Shown here in pieces: positions 35,675-45,160 of a stretch of DNA of 64,000 nucleotides. How positions within the stretch are numbered: position 1 is the first letter of the stretch; the number at the start of each line of letters is the position of its first letter. A program made the position numbers and the translations under genes. The DNA is from Pycnococcus provasolii (lineage: Eukaryota; Chlorophyta; Pseudoscourfieldiophyceae; Pseudoscourfieldiales). The notes below the pieces were generated by a model. It was not told the DNA's origin and did not search any database. It worked only from the letters and a program-made list of their open reading frames with translations. The stretch is from positions 992,001 to 1,056,000 of the forward strand of contig CP150546.1 of assembly GCA_049487715.1 (NCBI GenBank), given 5' to 3'.

Positions 35675-38629
35675 ATGGGCGCGTCCGCCTCCACGGTCAG
35701 GGGGGCTGAGGGCAAGTCGCAGAGACGTATGATCAAGCTGGGAACCGCCGCGGCGCAGTTCCGAAAGGCGAAGGCGCATCTTTTTTCCAAAAACGCCGCG
35801 GCGCTACCCGCACACCAGGCGCACTACTTCATCGTCGAGCGATCCGCGGAGTGCGCCAAGGAAAAGCACAAGTACACAGACACCACATTCCCCAAGGACA
35901 TCGACCCGAACCACGTCAAGTCCGCGAACGTCGTGTGGAAGAGACCGCGAGCATTCTCAAAAACAGAAGACCCGTCGCTCTTCGTCGACGGCGTCGACTT
36001 CATGGACATCGTCAGCGGCGCATACGCCGGAAGCGCGCTGCACGCGGCGCTGTGCGTGCTCGCGGCGTCGAGGCCTGACAAAATCAAGGAACTCTTCGTC
36101 AACCTGCCTGAGGGTGACGACAAGGAGAACCCGTTTGGAATTTACGGCGTTAAGCTGTACTACGAGACGAGGTGGTACGTCGTCGTCGTCGACGACCTCA
36201 TTCCGTGCAACGACAAGACTGGGCAGCCTCTCTTCGTGCGCAGCGAAACCGAGCACGAGTTCTGGCCGTGCATAGTCGAGAAGGCTATCGCCAAGCTGCA
36301 CGGCGGGTACAACAAGATCAGAAGTCTTCACATGCGCGACATCTGGCCCACACTAACGGGAGGGCTCAGCCACGTCTACAGCATAAAGGAGTTCGACAAG
36401 TCCGCAACTGGCAAGGCGAACAAGCCGGCGCAGGCGGACAGCGACTTCTGGGGAGTGCTCCAGTCCTGGCAGCACGTGCGCGGGTTCATGTGCATATCGT
36501 CAGACACGCGGTCGTCGGAGATGGGCATCCTCAGCAACCACGCGTACGCCATCCTCGAGTGCGTCGAGGCGAGGGGGCACAGGCTCGTGCGCCTGCGCAA
36601 TCCAGCGATGAACGTAGAGTGGAAGGGCGCGTGGTCGGACGACAGCGAGCTGTGGACGCAGGAGATGCGCGAGGCTGTGGGCGAGGAGAAGGTGGTGAGC
36701 AAGAAGGACGGAAACTTCTGGATGGGACTCAGCGACCTGCGCGCGACGTTCAGCACGCTGTACGTGGCGCGCGACGACTTCGCGCGCCTTCCCACCGCGC
36801 GCGTAAAGAGCATGTGGAGCATATCGGGGGGAACCGCCGGAGGACCGCCGCGCACGAGGTTCGACGAGGAGAATCCAGTGGTGCTGCTGCGCATGGGAGA
36901 GGAGTCGACGGGCGAGGTTGGCGTCGTGCCGAGCGACGCCGGCTCGCTCGTGGAGACGAACCGGCTGCTCACGGTCGGCTCGTCGGGAGACAAGAAGAAG
37001 GACAAGAAGCTTCTCGAGCTCAAGGCTGGCAAGCGCGCTCTCATCGTGCTCGAGCAGAAGAACTTGCGAACGCCAGGTGCGGACGGCGACGGGCGCGCGC
37101 TGCCTGCGATCGCGTTCGCCGTGTTCAAGGTGAACCAGAAGAAGGGCGAAAGCCCCAAGTTGCCCTTGCACGACAGGCTGAACCGCGATATCATGGACGA
37201 GGTGGTCACCACCGTCGAGCCGCAGTCGCTGCTGCAGGTTCACTGCGACGTCATGCTTCTGCCAGGTGTCAATTACTTCGTTGTGCCGTACACGAAGTCC
37301 ATGAACGTCGAGAACGAATTCGTGCTGAAGGTGTTCTGCGAGGTGCCAATGGAGACGACCTTGCTGAACCAGATTACAAGCACCGCCGTGCGAATGCGCG
37401 CGATCCACCCCAAATGCCGCATGGAGTCCGCTTCGGGCACCTGGTTGGTCGACGCACCGAAAGCTTGCCACCCTGCGCTCATTCGCGGGGATCCTCCGCC
37501 AGAGCGCACTTTCGACCAAAGTCCAAGGTACAAGCTCACGGTGCAGGGCAAGGGTAAGGCAAAGGGTATGGTGAGAGTCTGCGTGCAATCCAAGCAGGCT
37601 GTAGAGAAACTCGACGTTGTAGATCCACTTAGCCAAGCGAAGTGCATTGCATTCGCGTCCGTTTCCGGGCATGACGTGACGGCGGGCTACCGAACACTGG
37701 ACGACGGAAGCTGCGAAATAATCATAAACAACGGAGTTAGCTGCCAAACAGTACGTGCACCTGTAGGAGTGGACGTAAAGTTTAGCTCAAACACTGTGCT
37801 GATTATAAACGGAACTGACGAGGCACGCGTCAAAGAATTTGGGCGCATGCTTCGAGAGAAGGGCAAGGCACAGCTGGTTAACGACGATCGCTATCGTATC
37901 GAATACCTCGACCCAAGGCAGGTGCTCCAGCTGGAGATTGACGTGGGTTCGAAGACGACATTCAGTCAGCAGCGAAGCAATGTCAAACACACGTGCGTGC
38001 GAATCAAGGGGCCTGGATTTGGCGCGGCGAAGCAGGGCGACAACCTCATCGTCAACCTCGGTCCGTACGGGAGCTCGGAAATCAATGTGCCGTCCGCTCT
38101 TTGGGTGGATATTTTTGTCGAAAGCCAAGAAGTGGAGGTGGCTGGGACGGCTGAGCTTGTCATAGATGTTGTTAGAGACCTCCGCAAAGCTGGCTTTGCA
38201 ACTGCGGGCGCAGATCCGTCCACCAATGACATGCACACCTGGCAGATGACACGTGGCAAGAAAAAGCAACTGGAGAGCCTCGGTGAGGTTGTAAAGTCCA
38301 GCTGGAGCGTCGAGCCACTCGAGGAATTGCCCAAGGCTCCGGCGTTCGGCGTGTTTGTGCAGAATGCTAAAGGCTTATTCCTGAAGGAGACGAACACATA
38401 TAATATCTGGCAGGGCGCCGATGTCGCATGTCGACCCGATGGGGAAGAAATCTGGCTCGACCTCACCGTCAGCAAGGGCGAATATTTCATCATCCCCGTG
38501 CCTGGTGCGAAGGGCTTCCCGTTCAGCAACAATGGCAGGTACCACATCAGCGTCTTCTCCAACATGGACATCGAACTGACGAAGGCGCCATTGCAGCTGG
38601 GCTTCCCGCCTTTGCCAACGGGGCCGTAG
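35675..38629 (+). CDS. Myristoylation-motif calpain-like protein with catalytic Cys replaced
   Basis: ATG at 35675 gives 984 residues beginning MGASASTVRG, a good N-myristoylation signal (Gly2, Ser6). The calpain protease core spans about 75-390. The block equivalent to GDCWFLAAL reads AGSALHAAL, so the nucleophile Cys is Ser (about residue 120). The His (SNHAYAILE, about 289) and Asn (RLRNPAMNVEWKGAWSDDS, about 309) are retained. Also typical are YYETRWYVVVVDDLIPC and EHEFWPCIVEKAIAKLHGGY. Downstream are three or more beta-sandwich domain-III-like modules; the last contains FGVFVQNAKGLFLKETNTYN and YHISVFSNMDIEL. It is probably a membrane-tethered pseudoprotease scaffold, unless Ser supports weak activity. 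No EF-hands. Convergent with the PP2C gene. Confidence 0.88.
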   Translation: MGASASTVRGAEGKSQRRMIKLGTAAAQFRKAKAHLFSKNAAALPAHQAHYFIVERSAECAKEKHKYTDTTFPKDIDPNHVKSANVVWKRPRAFSKTEDPSLFVDGVDFMDIVSGAYAGSALHAALCVLAASRPDKIKELFVNLPEGDDKENPFGIYGVKLYYETRWYVVVVDDLIPCNDKTGQPLFVRSETEHEFWPCIVEKAIAKLHGGYNKIRSLHMRDIWPTLTGGLSHVYSIKEFDKSATGKANKPAQADSDFWGVLQSWQHVRGFMCISSDTRSSEMGILSNHAYAILECVEARGHRLVRLRNPAMNVEWKGAWSDDSELWTQEMREAVGEEKVVSKKDGNFWMGLSDLRATFSTLYVARDDFARLPTARVKSMWSISGGTAGGPPRTRFDEENPVVLLRMGEESTGEVGVVPSDAGSLVETNRLLTVGSSGDKKKDKKLLELKAGKRALIVLEQKNLRTPGADGDGRALPAIAFAVFKVNQKKGESPKLPLHDRLNRDIMDEVVTTVEPQSLLQVHCDVMLLPGVNYFVVPYTKSMNVENEFVLKVFCEVPMETTLLNQITSTAVRMRAIHPKCRMESASGTWLVDAPKACHPALIRGDPPPERTFDQSPRYKLTVQGKGKAKGMVRVCVQSKQAVEKLDVVDPLSQAKCIAFASVSGHDVTAGYRTLDDGSCEIIINNGVSCQTVRAPVGVDVKFSSNTVLIINGTDEARVKEFGRMLREKGKAQLVNDDRYRIEYLDPRQVLQLEIDVGSKTTFSQQRSNVKHTCVRIKGPGFGAAKQGDNLIVNLGPYGSSEINVPSALWVDIFVESQEVEVAGTAELVIDVVRDLRKAGFATAGADPSTNDMHTWQMTRGKKKQLESLGEVVKSSWSVEPLEELPKAPAFGVFVQNAKGLFLKETNTYNIWQGADVACRPDGEEIWLDLTVSKGEYFIIPVPGAKGFPFSNNGRYHISVFSNMDIELTKAPLQLGFPPLPTGP

Positions 38630-38689
38630 TGTGAAATGAGAGGAAGGGCCTCTTTACCTTCGCACCGCCTATCCCGAAATTCATTCCTT

Positions 38690-38694
38690 TGTAA
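38690..38694 (+). terminator. TGTAA polyadenylation signal, calpain-like gene
   Basis: TGTAA about 60 nt after the stop. Confidence 0.5.
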
Positions 38695-38922
38695 CAATTT
38701 CCTCCAAAAGAAAAAAATGCAAGTGTGCCGCGTGCGTGCCTCGTACAACACCGCAACACCGCTTTGGGTTGTTGTCAAGATTTGCGATCACCGCACCGTG
38801 TGCTGGGCAACCGCAGCACAACGAGGTGAGCCGTATTCGGCCGTGGGATTCGTACGACCACGAATGGACGGCCGTTGGACAAAGTAAAGTGCCACTTTAT
38901 TACTGAATGAGGGATCTCAGAT

Positions 38923-40258
38923 TTATTGATATATTTCGACGATGGTGCACGTCATGTTGTCACAGCCGATGCCGCCGGTGTCGCGGGGGTTGGGGCTCAA
39001 GCAGCGCTCCATCACCGCCTCGCAGATCTTGCCAAGAAGTTCCGAGCGCTCCTTTGTACCTTTCTGCGCTTGCTTCCCGCCCGCACGATCCGCAGCGTCG
39101 AGGCGTTCACGCACGAAGTCTACGCACTCCTGATTGCTCAGCACATCCCACACTCCATCGCAGGCGAGCACCATGAAGCGGTCGGTGGACGGGTCAAGGT
39201 CGCGCGACATGATGTCCGGTTCTGCGGTGATCACTTGCTCTGACACCGGGCGCGTGGTGTCGCCCTTATATTTCAAGTCGCCGATGGCACGGCTGAGGTT
39301 CAGATTGCCGTTGACGCGTGGCTGCCCCGTTGCGGACGTGACGAAGCCTCCCGCGGCGGTGATGCGCTTCGTCTCCCTTGCGTCGCTCGGCTTGTGGTCG
39401 AAGGACATGGCCACCGCCTTAGTTCCACTGCAGAGCACCGCGCGGCTGTCGCCGGCGTTGGCGACAACGAGCTTGTTCCCGAGCATCACGGCAACTACAG
39501 CTGTGCAGCCTGCCTGCATGATCGTCTCCGAGGCGGGCGTTTCCGGCTCGCTGTTCTCTGATATGCTAAGATCTTCGCTGTCCTCGCCATCAGCCGCCCC
39601 TCCGTTCTGCTTCTTCTCCACGAGCTTGCGGAGCACGAGCATCCTCTGGAACAGCGCGAGAGCGTTGTCGCCATCCTCGCCGTCGTCCGCCGCTCCGTTC
39701 GCGGCGCCGCCACCACCTGCGCTGCCTCCCTCCGGTCCGTTTTTAAGGCTCACCACCTCCGACCAGTGCGAAGAGTCTTGCAGCAGTTCATCGATTTTGT
39801 GAAAGCCGTGCACTAGCGCTTTTCCGACGTCACCCGCGTTCCACTCGGAGCTCTTGAGGAGCTCCTTGGTCAAGTGCCTTTCGCAGAACCGCGCCACCTC
39901 CGCGCCGCCGTGTCCGTCAAAGACGCCAAACACGTTCAGCCGCTTTCCTGTTATGTGTGCCCCTCCGTCCAAGCCGACGTCGCAGATGTGCGCGTCTTCC
40001 ATCGACCGCCTCCAACCTAGGTGTATGTGAAGGTGTAGGTAAAGGTAAAGGTAAAGGTGTGTGTGTGTGTGTGTGTGTGTTGTGAGTCTTCCATAGAAGT
40101 ATACATCAAGGATGACCAATCTCTCCTGAACATCAGAAGAAGGTCCAGAACTAGTACTACATCATACCTTGCATACATGACGTTCCGTAGACGACATCTC
40201 CGCCCATGCCACACTGCGTTTCCTTTTCGGTAACAGGCGAGGACAGGTACGCGCCCAT
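38923..40258 (-). CDS. PPM1G-type protein phosphatase 2C, two exons
   Basis: Exon 1 is 40168-40258 (MGAYLSSPVTEKETQCGMGG... ending GTSCMQ plus one base); exon 2 is 38923-40016. Spliced in phase 1 they restore MQGWRRSMEDAH and a 394-residue protein. The MGAYLSxP start and an acidic Gly/Asp-rich insertion after the first third are features of PPM1G/PP2C-gamma. Metal and catalytic motifs are all present: SMEDAH, FGVFDGHGGAEVA, VVANAGDSRAVL, MVLACDGVWDVLSNQECVDF and GCDNMTC. It is a Mg2+/Mn2+ Ser/Thr phosphatase; PPM1G homologues act on nuclear and splicing substrates. Reading through the intron gives an artificial HTHTHTH-LYLYLY N-terminus, which should be discarded. Confidence 0.95.
40017..40167 (-). 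other. Intron of the PP2C gene (151 nt) with (CA)n microsatellite
   Basis: Donor GTATGA, acceptor ACACCTAG, phase 1. On the sense strand a (CA)n run of about 12 units and a TTTACC-type repeat occupy the 3' half. No in-frame stop lies between the microsatellite and exon 2. Confidence 0.93.
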
Positions 40259-41161
40259 TTTTTTAAGGTAAAATTTAATAGAAGGAACTGAAACACAAGC
40301 AAGCTTAAGAAGTGCGTCTTAAGCTGAAAATCAAAGTCCGGCCGTGGATGTGGATGGATGCTAGAGAGAGAGAGAGAGATGATTCGCGGATGAAATCGTG
40401 ATTGGCCGCGGCGAGCTCAAAGATGGGATCGGAGAAATCCCGAGCTCGAGGCGAGGCTCAAAGAAAGGGACCCCTGGCACCTGGGAGGCGGCCTGCAACC
40501 TCCTTCAGAGGCTCTCAGGCTCTCAGGGACCCCACCAGTCGGCGGAGGGTGAGCCTCAGGAGAATATGCGCGCCTTACCGTATTGTACTGCACTGCACAG
40601 AGCCTTCTACTTCCCCTTCCTTTCCTTTCCATCAACCATTTTCTTCATGCCCTTCAATCAAGGGTTGACGAAAACTTTGGAAAAACTTTTTGCTGGCGAC
40701 GGAAATCTACGAGCTCCACCTTACATAGTAGACTAAGGTTAGTATGTACATACGATACACATACGCGCTCCATGCATATCCGAGACCTGTGCTACGAGCA
40801 AAGAAGTAACCTTAGGTCGAATCCCTCTAGCCTTGCAATCGCTTTCGTAGTGCAAAAATACAAACAACCCCTCCATGGAGGCAAATCCCGGCGGCCGGGC
40901 GGAAGGGGAGAGCACGAGCAACTGAGCAAGAGTCCACCAAGAGTGGTTGGTCACGTCACCACCTCACGCTAGTTATGCTAGCTATCGAGGGAAGTACGAC
41001 ATATGCGGGGATACCCGTTCGGGAAAAGGAAACGATGTGCCAGGCTTGCAAAGACGTGAAGTTGTCGTAGCACACCTTAACTATCCGTACGGCAGCAGTA
41101 CTTCGTAAAGCTCTATAGACGAATAAAAGGGAATGAAAAAGGAAACGACAGATACACACGA
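40259..41161. other. Intergenic region, PP2C / ARP
   Basis: No gene found. Contains a short (GA)n run at about 40362-40379, an ATGTACATACGATACACATA string at about 40743, and GC-rich patches. Confidence 0.55.
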
Positions 41162-41886
41162 CTAAAAACCACACTTCAGCGATGCCGCGCGTGGACCCTG
41201 CTCGTCGTATTCCGCCTTCGTGATCTGCTGGTTCTGGCCCCACACGCTCACCTTCGCGCTCACAGCCGCGCCCATAAATGCCGAGACGCCGAGCAGATGG
41301 CGCGGGAGGTACTCGGGAAGTGACGTGAGCACCTGCGAAGCTGATGCAGATGAAGTGGAAGGCACGTTCGCGGACGGTAAGCCCGATCCTGGCACGTTTG
41401 AACTTGGAAGCGACAGTGGGCTGTACTGCTTCAGGTCGTTCGCCAGCCTTGCCTTCAAGCCAGGAATGTCGTGTGCGCCGCCACACACGACGACGTTGTC
41501 ATACACCTGCCGCCGCTGCTCCGGCGGGAGGGCTAGCACGAGGCGAGCAATCCGCCGCCCCAACGAGTCTCCGTCCGCCTCGCTGCACCCACTGCCAAGA
41601 CGGCTTGGCTCGTACAAATCAGCGCCGAGGCTCATTCCCACGGCATTTGGAACGGAGAAGACGCGACCATCAGGAAGCTTGTACTCCGTGGAACCTGACA
41701 CGGCACCAGTATCAAGAGCTTTCGCCTCGGCGTCGTTCACCGGACACCGAGCGCACATCTCCTTCAGATTTCTGAGACCTTCCTCGTCGCTGGGCAGATT
41801 CGGTGTCGCGGACGCACGCAGTCGTGCCTCGAGATCCGGACCAGCGTTGTGCGGGCACGTCTCAGAGGCAGCGAGGCATAGGGCAC

Positions 41887-41928
<42 letters not shown>

Positions 41929-42506
41929 CGTTTCGGTTCGTTAGCGTTCGTTGGGGTTGGTCGCGTGCGCGCGAGCGCGCGAAGTAGGCGGCACCTCCAG
42001 AATATAAGGGTCGTGCGACGTACCTCGGATACACCGGCGACGTCAATCTTTCCGTGTCCAATGTCAACGGCAAAGCCAGAAACCTTGCCCACGGAGTAGA
42101 GCGAACACACGCCTGAGTCAGCAAGAAATGCACTACTTGCGTTGAGTCCCTCGAACGCAATTTGCGCCGCCACTTCTCGGTCCCTTCTGCTCCACGCGAG
42201 CGGGCACGTGATCATGAGTCCACCTTCCTCGCCCTCGATCCATCCGAGCTGTTCGAAGACGCAGTAGTGCCAGATGGCTTCGAGGACGTCCCAGCGGTCG
42301 ACTGCGCCGCGTGATAGCGGGCAGGCGAGAACGCCGCCAGACTGAGGGCCGGGTGCCGTCCCTGCCGCTGGGGCTGTGCCTGGTGGGTACACGTGCGCGC
42401 GCGACGGGGTGGTGAGCACGGGCTCCTTCTCGTCGAGGCCGCCGCCCGCGAAGCCCGCCTTCACGGTGTCCGTGCCGCTGTCCAGCACGACGACGTGCTC
42501 CGCCAT
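41162..42506 (-). CDS. Actin-related protein, two exons
   Basis: Exon 1 is 42024-42506 (MAEHVVVLDSGTDTVKAGFA... ending KIDVAGVSE); exon 2 is 41162-41887 (GALCLAASETCPHNAG...). Joined in phase 0 they give 402 residues with the actin ATP-binding order: phosphate-1 DSGTDTVKAGFAGG, connector MITCPLAWSRRDREVAAQI, phosphate-2 AVDIGHGKIDVAGVSEG, adenosine motif VVVCGGAHDIPGLKARL, and an actin-like end (ITKAEYDEQGP...LKCGF). It diverges strongly from conventional actin (SAFMGAAVSAKVSVW instead of SILASLSTFQQMW), so it is an ARP of undetermined class; dynactin or chromatin-remodelling roles are possible. Confidence 0.9.
41888..42023 (-). other. Intron of the ARP gene (136 nt) with (CA)n at the acceptor
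   Basis: Donor GTACGT, acceptor CACACAG, phase 0. The (CA)n run of about 17 units directly forms the acceptor. One reading frame is open across exon 1 into the repeat and another from the repeat into exon 2. Confidence 0.93.
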
Positions 42507-42820
42507 TGTGAATACGCGGAGAGGGCAAGTGCGCGCGCGAAGAAACGAAAGATTGGCACGGGTTCGACAGTTCGAAGAAGAGGGGGGTTCGTTGGGTTGG
42601 GCAAACGATCGATCGATCGGCGCGCAAAAATAAACTAGGGTTTTCAGAATAGGGGTTTCAGGGTAGGGTTTTCAGGGTAGGGTTTTCAGGGTAGGGTTTT
42701 CTTGTTGGGGGTTCTACTCTTTCTATTTTTACAAACTTTTCACTTTCTAAGTAGTTACTTTATAGAGTCGTGTGGTTAAGGTGGTGGTTGAGGTGTTTGT
42801 CCTTATTACGACAGTCTACC
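42507..42820. other. Intergenic region, ARP / phenylalanine hydroxylase
   Basis: About 310 bp between the ARP start and the stop of the next gene, both on the minus strand. It holds the AGGGTTTTCAGGGT tandem and no gene. Confidence 0.6.
42636..42702. repeat. AGGGTTTTCAGGGT tandem (telomere-like)
   Basis: Three to four 19-bp units (TTTTCAGGGTAGGG) preceded by CTAGGGTTTTCAG, 130-200 bp upstream of the ARP ATG. Confidence 0.85.
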
Positions 42821-44212
42821 TTAAGCGCGCCTCGCAACCTCGCCAGGAGGATTCTTCAGACTTTGCAAATGACGCCAAGTTTTCAAAGACACGCCTTGAC
42901 CGTACAGATTCTCGCAAAAGTCTGCGAACGTGTGAAGTTTGCGCTCCATGTCACGCAGGCTCTGAACAGACACGTAAAATTTTTGCACGCCGTCGTTGTA
43001 AGAGATCTTCGGCAGTGGCTCGTACGGGTTCAGTGGTAGGAACGTCACGCCATTATCGGGAGCACCCGCGAGGTTGTCCAGCTCCGCTATGCTGCTCAGA
43101 ACGCCGGCGCCGTACGCGAGGGGGCGGTCGACGCTCTTGCTGTGCATGACGCCAAATTCCACGGTGTACCAGTACACCTTTGTTAGATGCCACATGTCGC
43201 ATTCAGGAGCAAGCAGCGAAGCGCGACCTACGTGTCGCACGCAGTCTGCGAACGTCTCGTTCATCAGGAGCGGGAGGTGTCCAACGAGCTCGTGTATGAT
43301 GTCAGGTTCTGGCGTGTAGAACGGCTCGTTGGGATGGCGCACGTACTGCGTGCTGTGGAACGTGGAGAAGGCGAGTGCGTTGAGGAAAGAGCGAGGGTGA
43401 AGCAGACCGCCGACTGGTCGAACGCGAAACTGTCCGGGAGAGCTGCGGAGGACTTTGTCCACGTCCGCGAGCTGCGGGACACGCGTCGTCGCCTCAGGTC
43501 CGAGGGCGGCGAGCATGTCTTCGAGCCCCGCGTTGTACTCCGGACACGCCAAGTCTTGACTTTTCTTCTTGATTGTCTGAAGCACGTCGCGCCAGCACGC
43601 GTCTTCTTCAGCAGTGTACTGGATATGCGGAATCGTGCTTTCATGTTCGTTCTCCGCACGCCGCACTCGGATGGCAAACTCGGTCGCCGCTCGTCCGATG
43701 TCCGCCCTCCTCTGCGTGTACGCGTCGTCTCCGTATCCTGGGTGGTTTTCCTCCAAGTCGGCACCGTATCCGAGCAGCCTCGTTGGGTCGACGTCTGTGA
43801 TTGAGGTTGGCGGCACGGGTATGACATCTTTCGGGTCGCGCACGATACTTCGATGATTAGGATTCCCACCACTCACACTCACGGCGTCGTCGTCCTTTGC
43901 AATTATTGCGGGCAGGCTGACACTTGAGTGTTCATCATCATGTGTACCACCTAACTCTGAAGCCGTCGCACCGCATACTACGCGTCCTCTTAAACCAGGC
44001 AGTTTCCAACACAGACCCACATTAACACTCTTCGAAGAATGCATAGCAGAGCCTGTGACATGAGCGCCGAGACATAGTGTAGCAGACTGAGCATGAGACG
44101 CACATAACCTCCTTAGGCTAAGGCTACTCCTAGGATGATTAATCATAAGACTCCTAGGAGGCAAGCACTTCCAGGAACAACGACCGTGAACGGGAAGAGG
44201 GAGGAGGGACAT
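42821..44212 (-). CDS. Phenylalanine 4-hydroxylase (aromatic amino acid hydroxylase), probably plastid-targeted
   Basis: ATG at 44212, 463 residues. The enzyme makes tyrosine from phenylalanine with Fe(II), O2 and a pterin or, in plant-lineage forms, a folate cofactor. The catalytic domain starts near residue 140 and has PDIIHELVGHLPLLMNETFA with the two iron His ligands (about 307-312) and VYWYTVEFGV with the Glu ligand (about 354), plus RPVGGLLHPRSFLNALAFST. No ACT regulatory domain is visible. The first ~100 residues are rich in Ser, Arg and Ala (MSLLPLPVHGRCSWKCLPPR), consistent with a transit peptide; plastid location is known for chlorophyte, moss and conifer homologues. All catalytic ligands are intact. 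Confidence 0.94.
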   Translation of the reverse strand: MSLLPLPVHGRCSWKCLPPRSLMINHPRSSLSLRRLCASHAQSATLCLGAHVTGSAMHSSKSVNVGLCWKLPGLRGRVVCGATASELGGTHDDEHSSVSLPAIIAKDDDAVSVSGGNPNHRSIVRDPKDVIPVPPTSITDVDPTRLLGYGADLEENHPGYGDDAYTQRRADIGRAATEFAIRVRRAENEHESTIPHIQYTAEEDACWRDVLQTIKKKSQDLACPEYNAGLEDMLAALGPEATTRVPQLADVDKVLRSSPGQFRVRPVGGLLHPRSFLNALAFSTFHSTQYVRHPNEPFYTPEPDIIHELVGHLPLLMNETFADCVRHVGRASLLAPECDMWHLTKVYWYTVEFGVMHSKSVDRPLAYGAGVLSSIAELDNLAGAPDNGVTFLPLNPYEPLPKISYNDGVQKFYVSVQSLRDMERKLHTFADFCENLYGQGVSLKTWRHLQSLKNPPGEVARRA

Positions 44213-45160
44213 CGCTCGAGACGAGTGAGAATGAACGCGTGTTCAAAAGGGATGGCGAACGCGTCAAAAATCCAGAGGGTTTGTGTGACTTGACTTGACG
44301 TGCGGCGATAAATTCATAGTTTAGTATTTTCCCGCTGACAGGCTGAGGGACGGAAGACGTGGCACCACCGGAACTCACTCGAGAAGGAAGAAGCACCTGC
44401 CGAATATTCGTATTTCATTTAGGGGTTTGGGTTAGGGTTTGGGTTAGGAGGGTTCCTTTAGGGTTAGGAGGGTTCCTTTAGGGGTTTGGGGTGGTTTGGG
44501 GTTGGGGTTTTGGGGTGGTTAAAACCTCTCTACGATAGAGTCGATTTTCGAAGCGGCCAAACCAGGAACATGCCTTGATGTGAACTTGAACTTGCTGTGA
44601 CATCATGCTGGCTTGCGAGAGTGCTGTCATGCCTGGACTGGCACTGGAGGTGGCCCCTGGAGGCATCAGGCCATGGTGGGATCCCGAGGTCCCTTGCACG
44701 TGACGGCAAGCCTTAAGGCAAGCGGCCTTAAGGCTTAGGTGGGATAGGAGGACCTAAGGTAGTATCCTATGAGGGGCCGGCCGGCCTGCCTCAAATCCCT
44801 GTTGCTCGCCCTCCTCCACTAAAACCTCTATGCAATATAGGGAGGCATGTGTCCGTTGAATGAATGCGAGTACATACTGTAATTGATAATAATTCCAGGC
44901 GTGGTTACAGTACTGGTTCGAAGCATACGTACGTACTGTAAAAGTGGGAGGCTAAGGCTGTAAGGTGGAGTGGAGCAGGTTCTCCTGAGTCCTACGTGAA
45001 AGCCATGCCATGCAATGCAATGCAAGGAAGGGAAGGCAACGGGAACGGGAACGGGAACGGGAACTTTGGGGCGTTTGACCCGCGGCCATTTTGGGCAGAC
45101 TTCCGACTTCCCTCCATTTCCATCCTTCTTGCCCTTTTTTCCTAGGTACCTAGGAATATT
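44213..45160. other. Divergent intergenic region, phenylalanine hydroxylase / kinesin
   Basis: Contains the telomere-like tract at 44420-44517, a GCCTTAAGGCAAGCGGCCTT repeat pair at about 44708-44736, GTACGTACTGTA at about 44930, a TGCAATGCAATGCAAGG run at 45006 and a (GGGAAC)n run at 45035-45063. No gene recognised. Confidence 0.6.
44420..44517. repeat. Telomere-like GGGTTTGGGTTAGGG tract
   Basis: About 100 bp of GGGTTT/GGGTTAGG units with a duplicated phrase (TTAGGAGGGTTCCTTTAGGG twice). It lies 210-305 bp upstream of the phenylalanine hydroxylase ATG. Confidence 0.85.

Noticed and set aside
36172-37747. Overlapping Arg-rich frames on both strands across the calpain-like gene
   Set aside because: These are shadows typical of GC3-biased coding sequence; they carry no domains.
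40017-40119. N-terminal HTHTHTH-LYLYLY extension of the PP2C protein
   Set aside because: It is read-through of an intron microsatellite; splicing to the exon at 40168-40258 gives the exact MGAYLS...MQGWRRSMEDAH start of the family.
40805-40830. tRNA B-box-like GGTCGAATCCC
   Set aside because: No A box, acceptor stem or cloverleaf could be drawn around it.
41888-42160. Independent gene starting upstream of the ARP second exon
   Set aside because: The open frame exists only because (CA)n lacks stops; the conserved actin fold requires the 136-nt intron to be removed.
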